Positions 1-6,232 of a stretch of 16,734 nucleotides of DNA are shown piece after piece. This DNA comes from Betaproteobacteria bacterium. Its GTDB lineage: Bacteria > Pseudomonadota > Gammaproteobacteria > Burkholderiales > Rhodocyclaceae. The notes below the pieces were generated by a model, which was not told where the DNA came from, did not search any database, and saw nothing but the letters and a program-made list of their open reading frames with translations. The stretch's first letter is position 1. Each line of letters begins with the position of its first letter. Location: the NCBI GenBank assembly GCA_028065725.1, contig JAPTVL010000417.1, positions 1 through 16,734 of the forward strand. The letters run 5' to 3'. The position numbers and the translations under genes are program-made.

Positions 1-1
1 G

Positions 2-1504
2 TGCATCGGCTGCCATACCTGCTCGATCACCTGCAAGAACGTGTGGACCTCGCGCGAAGGCATGGAATACGTCTGGTTCAACAACGTCGAGTCGAAGCCC
101 GGCATCGGCTATCCCAAGCAGTGGGAGAACCAGGACGTGTGGAACGGTGGCTGGAAGCTCAAGGGCGACGGCAAGCTGGTACCGCGCCAGGGCAGCAAGC
201 TGAAAATCCTCGCCAACATCTTCAGCAACCCCAACCTGCCGGAGATCGACGACTACTACGAGCCCTTCACCTACGACTACCAGCACCTGCAGAAGGCGCC
301 GCTGTCGGAGACGCCGCCCACTGCGCGCCCGATCTCCGCCATCACCGGACGGACGATGGAGAAGATCAACTGGGGCCCCAACTGGGAAGACGACCTCGGC
401 GGCGAGTTCGCCTCGCGCAGCCGCGACAAGAACTTCGACAACGTGCAGAAGGAAATGCACGCCACCTTCGAGAACACCTTCCTGATGTACCTGCCCAGGC
501 TGTGCGAGCACTGCCTCAACCCGACCTGCGTCGCCTCCTGCCCCTCCGGGTCGATCTACAAGCGCGAGGAGGACGGCATCGTGCTGGTCGACCAGGACAA
601 GTGCCGCGGCTGGCGCATGTGCATCTCCGGCTGCCCGTACAAGAAGATCTACTACAACTGGAAGACCGGCAAGGCCGAGAAGTGCATCTTCTGCTACCCG
701 CGCATCGAGGCCGGCCAGCCGACCGTGTGCTCGGAATCCTGCGTGGGACGCATCCGCTATCTGGGGGTCATCCTGTACGACGCCGACCGCATCGAGGAAG
801 CCGCCAGCATCGCCGATGAGAAGGAACTCTACGAGGCGCAGCTGAAGATCTTCCTCGACCCGTCCGACCCCGCCGTCATCGCCGCCGCGCGCGCCGAAGG
901 CATCCCCGAGGCCTGGCTCGAATCTGCGGTGAAGTCGCCGGTGTACAAGATGGCCATCGACTGGAAGATCGCCTTCCCGCTGCACCCCGAGTACCGCACG
1001 CTGCCGATGGTGTGGTACGTGCCGCCGCTCTCCCCCATCCAGGCCGCGGCCGAGTCCGGCCAGATGGGGATGAACGGCATCATCCCCGACACCCAGTCGC
1101 TGCGTATCCCGATCACCTATCTCGCCAACCTGCTGACCGGCGGCAAGGAGAAGCCGGTGATCAGCGCGCTCGACCGCCTGCTGGCGATGCGCGCCTACAT
1201 GCGCGGCAAGTCGGTGGAGGGCATTCCCAACACTGCCGCACTCGACCAGGTGGGACTCTCCTCCGCGCAGGCCGACGAGATGTACCGCTATCTGGCGATC
1301 GCCAACTACGAGGATCGCTTCGTCATCCCGAGCACCCACCGCGAGGAGACGATCAACACCTTCGAGGAGAAGTCGAGCTGCGGTTTCACTTTCGGCAACG
1401 GCTGCTCGGACGGCGTGTCGCCCAAGACCACGCTGTTCGGCAACCGCAGGAATGCGGTGCCGGTCGACCTGTCGCAGCTGCACGCCAAGAAGAAGACCGG
1501 TTAA
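2..1504 (+). CDS. narH: Respiratory nitrate reductase beta subunit NarH (5' end cut by window edge)
   Basis: This is the iron-sulfur electron-transfer subunit of membrane-bound nitrate reductase. It passes electrons from the NarI hemes to the molybdenum subunit NarG on the cytoplasmic face. The frame is open from base 2, and the first visible residues are CIGCHTCSITCK, a CxxCxxCxxxC cluster motif that sits close to the N-terminus in NarH. So only about 15 residues should be missing, and 500 are present. Three further cysteine groups follow: C168/C171/C176/C180, C201/C207/C211 and C228/C231/C243/C247 (visible-residue numbering). In the group beginning at C201, Trp204 (CRGWRMC) replaces a cysteine, which is the NarH signature of a [3Fe-4S] rather than a [4Fe-4S] cluster. 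An internal GTG at 41 would give a shorter protein but would delete the first cluster motif, so it is not the start. narG should lie just upstream, outside the window. The ribosome-binding site of narJ overlaps the narH stop codon. Confidence 0.97.
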   Translation, partial: CIGCHTCSITCKNVWTSREGMEYVWFNNVESKPGIGYPKQWENQDVWNGGWKLKGDGKLVPRQGSKLKILANIFSNPNLPEIDDYYEPFTYDYQHLQKAPLSETPPTARPISAITGRTMEKINWGPNWEDDLGGEFASRSRDKNFDNVQKEMHATFENTFLMYLPRLCEHCLNPTCVASCPSGSIYKREEDGIVLVDQDKCRGWRMCISGCPYKKIYYNWKTGKAEKCIFCYPRIEAGQPTVCSESCVGRIRYLGVILYDADRIEEAASIADEKELYEAQLKIFLDPSDPAVIAAARAEGIPEAWLESAVKSPVYKMAIDWKIAFPLHPEYRTLPMVWYVPPLSPIQAAAESGQMGMNGIIPDTQSLRIPITYLANLLTGGKEKPVISALDRLLAMRAYMRGKSVEGIPNTAALDQVGLSSAQADEMYRYLAIANYEDRFVIPSTHREETINTFEEKSSCGFTFGNGCSDGVSPKTTLFGNRRNAVPVDLSQLHAKKKTG

Positions 1505-1516
1505 GGAGCCCGCCCC

Positions 1517-2173
1517 ATGAAAACCTTCAAAATCCTGTCCCTGCTGCTGATGTACCCCGAGTCCGACTGGCTCGCGGCGTTGCCCGAGATGCATGCCGCG
1601 CTGGAGGAGGAGTCCGGCACCAACAGCGATGCGCCCACCCGCATGGCGCCGCTGTTCGATCTGCTGCACGAGTCGGAGCTGATCGCGCTGCAGGAGAACT
1701 ACGTCGCCACCTTCGACCGCAATCCCTCGCATTCGCTGCATCTGTTCGAGCACATCCACGGCGAATCGCGCGACCGCGGCTCGGCGATGATCGATCTGCT
1801 GCAGGAATACTGGAAGCACGACTTCGACGCCAGTTCCTCCGAGCTGCCGGACTACGTGCCGCTGTTCCTCGAATTCCTCTCGCTGCTGCCGGCCGAGGAA
1901 GCGCTTGAGTTGCTGGGCGACGCCGTGCACGTGCTCGCCACCATCGGCCGCAAGCTCGACGCCAACGGCAGCCCGTACGCCACCGCTTTCCAGGTGCTGG
2001 AAGCCTTGTCGCCGGTGGCGGCCCAGGAGCTGGCCGAGCCGCCGGTGCGCGACATGGACGAGGCGATGGAAATGTTCGGCCCGTCGGTCGACGGCATCGA
2101 GCCGCTGCTCAAGCCGGGCCCGCAGGTGTCGGTGGTGCAGATGCCGGCATCGCGCCGGCAGGCCGCTGCCTAA
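1517..2173 (+). CDS. narJ: Nitrate reductase assembly chaperone NarJ
   Basis: NarJ is a cytoplasmic chaperone of the TorD/DmsD/NarJ type. It binds apo-NarG and allows molybdenum-cofactor insertion and membrane docking; it is not part of the final enzyme. The protein has 218 residues, a usual length for NarJ. It starts MKTFKILSLLLMYPE, the usual opening in which the first helix leads to a Tyr-Pro pair, and it includes the acidic, mostly helical body expected of the family. The start is the ATG 12 nt after narH, with AAGGAG (1503-1508) placed 8 nt upstream. Position between narH and narI is the canonical operon order and strongly supports the call. The C-terminal 40 or so residues are rich in Pro, Gln and Ala and look flexible, as is common for NarJ. 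Confidence 0.95.
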   Translation: MKTFKILSLLLMYPESDWLAALPEMHAALEEESGTNSDAPTRMAPLFDLLHESELIALQENYVATFDRNPSHSLHLFEHIHGESRDRGSAMIDLLQEYWKHDFDASSSELPDYVPLFLEFLSLLPAEEALELLGDAVHVLATIGRKLDANGSPYATAFQVLEALSPVAAQELAEPPVRDMDEAMEMFGPSVDGIEPLLKPGPQVSVVQMPASRRQAAA

Positions 2174-2197
2174 CGCATAGCCCAGGAGGATCTGAAA

Positions 2198-2881
2198 ATG
2201 TCTTACTCGCAATATTTCCTGTTCGGCATCTACCCGTATATCGCGCTGGCGGTGTTTTTCCTCGGCAGCCTGATCCGCTTCGACCGCGAGCAGTACACGT
2301 GGAAGAGCGATTCGTCGCAGCTGCTCAGGCGCGGCCAGCTGCGGCTGGGGAGCAACCTGTTCCACATCGGCGTGCTGTTCCTGTTCTTCGGCCACCTCGT
2401 CGGCATGCTGACGCCGCACTTCCTCTACGAGCCCTTCATCAGCACCGGCGCCAAGCAGATTCTCGCCATGGTGTCGGGCGGAACCGCGGGCGTGCTGGCC
2501 TTCATCGGGCTGTCCCTGCTGCTGCACCGCCGCCTGACCGAGCCGCGCATCCGCGCCACCTCGAAGACCAGCGACATCCTGATCCTGCTGCTGCTGTGGC
2601 TGCAGCTGCTGCTCGGCCTGGCGACCATCCCGCTGTCGGCGCAGCACCTCGATGGCAGCATGATGGTGCGGCTGGCCGAATGGGCGCAGCGCATCGTCAC
2701 CTTCCGCGGCGGCGCGTTGGAACTGCTGGAGGGCGCGGGCTGGATCTTCAAGACCCACCTGTTCCTCGGCATGACGATCTTCTTCGTCTTCCCGTTCACC
2801 CGGCTGGTGCATGTGTGGAGCGGCTTCGCCGCAACGACCTACGTGGTGCGCGCCTGGCAGCTGGTGCGTCCGCGCGGCTGA
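2198..2881 (+). CDS. narI: Respiratory nitrate reductase gamma subunit NarI (di-heme cytochrome b)
   Basis: NarI is the membrane anchor that oxidises quinol on the periplasmic side and carries two b hemes that feed NarH. The protein has 227 residues with five hydrophobic segments, roughly 5-25, 50-75, 88-110, 125-148 and 183-207. The heme ligands known from E. coli NarI, His56, His66, His187 and His205, are all present at exactly the same residue numbers (motifs FHIGVLFLFFGH, KTHLFLG and RLVHVWSG). A strong ribosome-binding site AGGAGGA (2184-2190) precedes the ATG by 7 nt. It closes the narGHJI operon. The next gene follows after 42 nt with its own ribosome-binding site and no clear terminator, so read-through into it is possible. 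Confidence 0.97.
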   Translation: MSYSQYFLFGIYPYIALAVFFLGSLIRFDREQYTWKSDSSQLLRRGQLRLGSNLFHIGVLFLFFGHLVGMLTPHFLYEPFISTGAKQILAMVSGGTAGVLAFIGLSLLLHRRLTEPRIRATSKTSDILILLLLWLQLLLGLATIPLSAQHLDGSMMVRLAEWAQRIVTFRGGALELLEGAGWIFKTHLFLGMTIFFVFPFTRLVHVWSGFAATTYVVRAWQLVRPRG

Positions 2882-2923
2882 GCTTTATGCCCTTCAGGGT
2901 GCTAATCGATCAAGGAGACTGAA

Positions 2924-4471
2924 ATGACTCATGTTGTCATCCTGGGGGCCGGCATCGCGGGCGTGACCGCTGCCTACGCCCTGAAATCCAGGCTGGGCCC
3001 GCACGACGAAGTGACGGTGGTGTCGGACAAGCCCTACTTCCACTTCGTGCCGTCGAACCCCTGGGTCGCCATGGGCTGGCGCGAGCGCGCCGACATCGCC
3101 TTCCCGATCGGGCCTTATCTCGAAGCGCGCGGCATCAGGTTCATCCACAGCGGCGTCAAGCGCATCCAGCCCGACGTCATCCAGGTCGATCTGGAGAACG
3201 GCGATGTGCTGTTCTACGACACGCTGCTGATCGCCACCGGCGCGACCGGCATGAACGACGACATCCCCGGCATGGCCGAGCACACCCAGTCGGTGATCCA
3301 CGTCGACCAGGCCGAGCGTGCGCTGGCTGCCTATCGCGAATTCGTGCGGCATCCCGGCCCCATAGTGCTCGGCGCAGCGCCGGGCGCCAGCGTGCTGGGG
3401 CCACTCTACGAATACGCCTTCCTGATCGACGCCGACCTCAAGCGGCGCAACATCCGCGAGCGGGTGACGATCACCCTGGTGACGCCCGAACCCTGGCCTG
3501 GCCATCTCGGTCTCGGCGGCGAGGGCGCCAGCCGCGGTGCGGTGACCGCCGCGCTGGTCGACACCAAGATCAGTGTCATTTGCAACGCACGCACAGAGCG
3601 TATCGACAAGGACACCATCCATATTGTGGAACTGGATGTGTCCGGCAACGAAAAACAGACCCACACCCTGCCCTACGCCTACTCCGTATACTGGCCAGCC
3701 TTCGGCGGTGTGCCCGGGGTGCGAACTGCGACCGGCCTGGTCAATGATCGCGGACTGGTGGTGGTGGACGAATACCTGCGAAATCCTGACTTCCCCAATG
3801 TGTTCGCGCTCGGCGCCTGCGTGGCACAGCCGGCGGTGGACATAACGCCCGTTCCGGTGGGCGCGCCCGACTCGGTGTACTCCATCTCGAAAGCCGGCGA
3901 GATCGTGGTGCAGAACATCCTCGCCCTTGTCGACGATGCGCCGCTGGAAAGCTACGTGCCACAGCGCGCCAAGTGGCTGACCGACATGGGCAACACGGGC
4001 GCCGCCTACCTGTCGGAACCGCAGGTGCCGCTGCGCGACATCAACTGGATGCGCCAGGGCCGCTGGGTGCACCAGGCCAAGGTCGATTTCGAAAAGTATT
4101 TCGTCAACAAGATTCGTCTGCAGCCGACAGGCCAGGCGCCTTCGACCGCAACCAGGATTGCCGACGTGATGAGCCGGGTGCTGGCCGGGACGGGCGCCAC
4201 CACGCCAACGCCCGCCCCGGCAGGGTCAGGCACGCCGCTGGAAATCCGCCTGCCGCAGGATCCCTGCATCGAGCTGCGGGCACTCGCCAAGTCGCTGGGA
4301 CGCGAACCCGATTCGCTGGCCGCCGAGTTGCTGGCCGCCGCGGTGTCCGATGCCAAGTCCTATCTGAATGAGGCCGGGGTCGAGGCGATGGCGCTCTCGA
4401 TGCGCGAACTGCTGGTGGAAGCGCTGCCCGAACGCCAGCCCGGCGTAGAGTTCCACGGCGGCGGAACGTGA
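2924..4471 (+). CDS. SQR-like FAD-dependent oxidoreductase with altered catalytic motifs and a C-terminal extension
   Basis: A 515-residue flavoprotein of the sulfide:quinone oxidoreductase / type II NADH dehydrogenase superfamily. Visible signatures are the dinucleotide motif GAGIAG (8-13), the second FAD motif LLIATGATG (101-109), GASVLGPLYEY (155-165) and GACVAQPAVDITPVPVGAP (297-315), which align by eye with the SQR motifs GASCFGPAYEF and GVCVAIPPVE..PVP. It departs from working SQRs: Val157 stands where the catalytic Cys is expected, and the usual PKTGYM stretch reads PDSVYS (316-321). Only three cysteines remain (220, 299, 448). Residues about 422-438 form a Pro/Ala/Thr linker, followed by about 77 extra residues not expected in an SQR of about 430. 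The start is set by AAGGAG (2912-2917), 6 nt before the ATG. It sits between nar and a DsrC-like gene. It probably binds FAD and a quinone or membrane, but sulfide oxidation is doubtful. Another electron donor or a regulatory role is possible; the substrate is unknown. Confidence 0.75.
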   Translation: MTHVVILGAGIAGVTAAYALKSRLGPHDEVTVVSDKPYFHFVPSNPWVAMGWRERADIAFPIGPYLEARGIRFIHSGVKRIQPDVIQVDLENGDVLFYDTLLIATGATGMNDDIPGMAEHTQSVIHVDQAERALAAYREFVRHPGPIVLGAAPGASVLGPLYEYAFLIDADLKRRNIRERVTITLVTPEPWPGHLGLGGEGASRGAVTAALVDTKISVICNARTERIDKDTIHIVELDVSGNEKQTHTLPYAYSVYWPAFGGVPGVRTATGLVNDRGLVVVDEYLRNPDFPNVFALGACVAQPAVDITPVPVGAPDSVYSISKAGEIVVQNILALVDDAPLESYVPQRAKWLTDMGNTGAAYLSEPQVPLRDINWMRQGRWVHQAKVDFEKYFVNKIRLQPTGQAPSTATRIADVMSRVLAGTGATTPTPAPAGSGTPLEIRLPQDPCIELRALAKSLGREPDSLAAELLAAAVSDAKSYLNEAGVEAMALSMRELLVEALPERQPGVEFHGGGT

Positions 4472-4485
4472 TTCGTCGTCAAATG

Positions 4486-4516
4486 TTTTCGCAAGCCTCT
4501 TGCACACTGCGAAAAA
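4486..4516. repeat. Inverted repeat / stem-loop after the SQR-like gene
   Basis: The arms TTTTCGCA (4486-4493) and TGCGAAAA (4509-4516) are perfect 8-nt inverted repeats. A second, mutually exclusive hairpin, GCAAG-cct-CTTGC (4491-4503), lies inside them. It starts 15 nt after the stop codon at 4471, so it could end or stabilise the upstream transcript. There is no U-run on the + strand after it, so it is not a classical intrinsic terminator in that direction. It could instead be a binding site for a dimeric regulator of the downstream gene. Confidence 0.4.
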
Positions 4517-4583
4517 ATGATCTAAATATGCATATCAAATACATCATTATCTTTAAATAGAAAATGTCACAGGGGACATGACC

Positions 4584-4904
4584 ATGTCTATCGAATTGCC
4601 CGAACGCGATGCCGAAGGCTATCTGATCGAGCCCAGCGACTGGAACGAGGACGTGGCCCGTGCCCTGGCCGAGGGCGAAGACATCCAGCTCGACGATGAC
4701 CATTGGGACGCCATCAACTTTATGCGCGCCTACTACGATGAACATCAAATCGCAGCCGATGCCCGTTTCGTCATCAAGCATCTGGCCGAGCGCTTCGGGC
4801 GGGATGCGCAAAAGAAGCTTTTCGAATTGTTCCCGTATGGCTACGTGAAGCAGGCCTGCAAGATAGCCGGCATGCGGCGGCCACGGGCCTGGAGCACGGG
4901 TTGA
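4584..4904 (+). CDS. DsrC/TusE-family sulfur-carrier-like protein with a single C-terminal cysteine
   Basis: A small soluble protein (106 residues) of the DsrC/TusE/DsvC family. Members carry sulfur as a persulfide or trisulfide on a flexible C-terminal arm. The N-terminal half has the family look (DAEGYLIEPSDWNEDVA, DDDHWDAINFMRAYY), and the end LFPYGYVKQACKIAG matches the region before the DsrC arm. True DsrC has two cysteines eleven residues apart. Here the first (CysB, in QACKIAG) is kept, but the position of the penultimate CysA is Trp, and the tail reads RRPRAWSTG. TusE shows the opposite pattern, with only CysA. This is therefore a family paralogue that cannot form the intramolecular disulfide. 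AGGGGA (4571-4576) is 7 nt from the ATG at 4584 and too close to the in-frame ATG at 4578, so the later start is preferred. Its neighbours (SQR-like protein, nar, nor) suggest a link between sulfur chemistry and nitrate/NO respiration, which is inference. Confidence 0.85.
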   Translation: MSIELPERDAEGYLIEPSDWNEDVARALAEGEDIQLDDDHWDAINFMRAYYDEHQIAADARFVIKHLAERFGRDAQKKLFELFPYGYVKQACKIAGMRRPRAWSTG

Positions 4905-4914
4905 TCAGCCCCTG

Positions 4915-4940
4915 TTGATGAGGCCCGCATCAAGCTTGAT
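4915..4940. repeat. Cluster of TTGAT/ATCAA half-sites with hairpin potential
   Basis: Between the DsrC-like gene and the 35-residue peptide gene lie TTGATG (4915-4920), CATCAA (4928-4933) and TTGAT (4936-4940, with ATCAAGCTTGAT at 4929-4940 a perfect 12-nt palindrome). TTGAT and ATCAA are FNR/Dnr-type half-sites, but the spacing here (9 nt, or facing outward with 2 nt) is not the canonical 4. The TTGATG/CATCAA pair can also form a weak 6-bp hairpin with a 7-nt loop, followed shortly by TTTTATT. It may therefore be a weak terminator, a regulator site or chance. Confidence 0.3.
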
Positions 4941-4977
4941 TTTATTGACCGGACGAATCCACCAAAGGAGAGCATCA

Positions 4978-5085
4978 ATGTTGCAAAAAATCTTTGAAAA
5001 AAGCGAAAACACTGCCGTGCTCATCACGGTGCTGATTTTCATCATTTTCCATTTCGGGATGCTCTTTTTGTTCAGAGTCGTATAG
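4978..5085 (+). CDS. 35-residue single-helix membrane peptide upstream of norCB
   Basis: A short gene with an excellent ribosome-binding site, AAAGGAG (4964-4970), 7 nt before the ATG. The product begins MLQKIFEKSENTA, a charged amphipathic stretch, and continues as one hydrophobic helix (about residues 12-32, VLITVLIFIIFHFGMLFLF) with a single central His25, ending in RVV. I do not recognise a named family. The size and shape are like the small single-helix subunits of heme-copper enzymes and bd oxidases (ba3 subunit IIa, CcoM, CydX), and norB lies about 1.15 kb downstream. An accessory role in NO reductase, or in stabilising the neighbouring three-helix protein, is a guess from context. Evidence that it is a real gene: ribosome-binding site, spacing, and a cleanly bounded transmembrane segment with an N-terminal Lys/Glu region. 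Confidence 0.6.
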   Translation: MLQKIFEKSENTAVLITVLIFIIFHFGMLFLFRVV

Positions 5086-5269
5086 CCGTTGCCTGATTCA
5101 GCGTGATGAAAACGTACAGGGCGACTCTGGTATCCCGGAGGCGGAATTGTCTGTGCTTTTCATTCACACATGACTCTTGTTAATAACTATATAGATGACT
5201 GATCTTGCACGCCTGCCAGACCTTTCTCTGCTGCGGAAAACAGAAGAACGTCGGAAAAAAGGAACAAAA
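5086..5269 (+). promoter_or_regulatory. AT-richer intergenic region ahead of the nor genes (candidate promoter region)
   Basis: This 184-nt stretch holds no supportable gene. It is more AT-rich than the flanking coding DNA, especially around 5160-5200, where TTGTTAATAACTATATAGAT is a plausible place for a -10 element. I found no convincing FNR/Dnr site (TTGAT-N4-ATCAA) and no NorR-type site by eye. It is listed because it is the largest spacer before norC and the likeliest place for a nor promoter, although a promoter before 4978 is equally possible. Confidence 0.25.
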
Positions 5270-5635
5270 ATGATCGAGCCTGTTGCGTTGAAAGACTTCT
5301 TTCTCACTTTTTTCTCTGCCGCCATGGTGATCCTGACCGGCGGCTCGTATGCCCTGCTGTTTGCCTACTCTCGCGTAAAGAGCCGACCCGGCCTCATGCC
5401 GCTGGCCTACGCCTCCTACATTGGCCTCTTCCTCTCGGTGCTGACTCTGGCCTACGCCGCAAACCTGCTCAACCACGGCTTCTGGATCGCCATCGTCATC
5501 CTCATGCTCGTCGGCTATCTGCTCGCACCCCACGTCATCTGGCATCTGTGTGTCGGCACGCATCAGGACGAGGCGGCCGATGCGGCCGAGTCCCTCAAGG
5601 TTTTTTCCACTGCAGTTAATTCAAGGGAGGTATGA
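5270..5635 (+). CDS. Three-helix membrane protein of unknown function, coupled to norC
   Basis: A 121-residue integral membrane protein with three hydrophobic segments, about residues 10-33, 42-66 and 71-92, and a short charged soluble tail (THQDEAADAAESLKV). His69, His88, His92 and His98 lie near helix ends; His88 and His92 (PHVIWH) are one helical turn apart, which could suit a metal or heme site, but this is speculative. I do not recognise a named family. It is not NorE (cox3-like) or NorF by length or motif. The start at 5270 is chosen because AAAAAAGGAAC lies just upstream. An in-frame ATG at 5195 would add a charged 25-residue leader without a ribosome-binding site. Its 3' end holds the ribosome-binding site of norC, and the two genes are only 2 nt apart, so they are very probably co-translated. 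That makes an assembly or electron-supply role for cNor the simplest reading. Confidence 0.7.
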   Translation: MIEPVALKDFFLTFFSAAMVILTGGSYALLFAYSRVKSRPGLMPLAYASYIGLFLSVLTLAYAANLLNHGFWIAIVILMLVGYLLAPHVIWHLCVGTHQDEAADAAESLKVFSTAVNSREV

Positions 5636-5637
5636 CG

Positions 5638-6231
5638 ATGTCAAAAGAAACATGGTGGGCATCCGAATCCTTTTGGCGGAAGAACGCCATCTGGATCACA
5701 GCGGGTTCTTTTCTGGTACTGATATTTCTGACTTTCGACACGGTGAGCCAGATCACGGCGGGCGGCAAGCGGGTGCCGGCCTACTCGGTGATCAACAACC
5801 GGATCAGCTATGTGTTCGACGATAAGCGCAACATGCAGGTGCCGGTGATCGGCAACGAGGAACCGCTGTTCGGCCAGAAACTGACCGAGGAGGAAGCGCA
5901 GGCCCTGGTCAGCCGTGGCAAGCTCACCACCCAGGCCAAGAACTGCATGAACTGCCACACCCTGCTCGGCAATGGCGCCTACTACGCCCCCGACCTCACC
6001 AAGGCCTGGCTCGACCCGTCCTGGGGCTCCAAGGACATACGCGAACAGGAGATGGTGGACTTCCTCATGAATCCCCAGGATCGCCTCCACAACGGGCTGG
6101 GACGCAGGATGCCGAATCTGGGCATTACCGAGGCGGAAGCGCGCGCAACGGTCGCCTTCCTGAAGTGGATGTCGTCCATCGACACCAACGGCTTCCCGGC
6201 CAATTTCGTGTCCATCGACCAGGAGAATTGA
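5638..6231 (+). CDS. norC: Nitric oxide reductase subunit C (membrane-anchored cytochrome c), long form
   Basis: NorC is the monoheme c subunit of cNor. It receives electrons from periplasmic cytochromes and passes them to NorB. The protein has one N-terminal membrane anchor (about 17-36), then a periplasmic domain with the heme c site CMNCH (Cys103, Cys106, His107) within CMNCHTLLGNGAYYAPDL, very typical of NorC, and the likely axial Met158 (RRMPNLG). It ends with the family motif FLKWMSSIDTNGFP. At 197 residues it is about 50 longer than the classical Pseudomonas protein (146). The extra part lies between the anchor and the heme (about 38-88, including VPAYSVINNRISYVF). AAGGGAGG (5623-5630) is 7 nt from the ATG at 5638 and only 1 nt from the in-frame ATG at 5632, so 5638 is chosen. 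norB starts 1 nt after the stop codon. Confidence 0.95.
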   Translation: MSKETWWASESFWRKNAIWITAGSFLVLIFLTFDTVSQITAGGKRVPAYSVINNRISYVFDDKRNMQVPVIGNEEPLFGQKLTEEEAQALVSRGKLTTQAKNCMNCHTLLGNGAYYAPDLTKAWLDPSWGSKDIREQEMVDFLMNPQDRLHNGLGRRMPNLGITEAEARATVAFLKWMSSIDTNGFPANFVSIDQEN

Positions 6232-6232
6232 G

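Noticed and set aside
2894..4072. 392-residue open frame on the - strand across the SQR-like gene
   Set aside because: No motif and no promoter or ribosome-binding site; the + strand has FAD motifs in order.
4522..4545. ATATGCATAT palindrome with ATATCAA near the DsrC-like gene as an FNR site
   Set aside because: The left half matches TTGAT poorly (2 of 5), so it is likely a chance palindrome in AT-rich DNA.
5160..5200. TTGTTAATAACTATA as an FNR/NnrR box
   Set aside because: The right half-site does not match ATCAA or CAA at the needed spacing; only the AT-richness is notable.
5195..5272. Upstream ATG at 5195 as the start of the three-helix protein
   Set aside because: No ribosome-binding site, and it adds a polar leader (MTDLARLPDLSLLRK...) before the first helix, whereas 5270 has a good ribosome-binding site.
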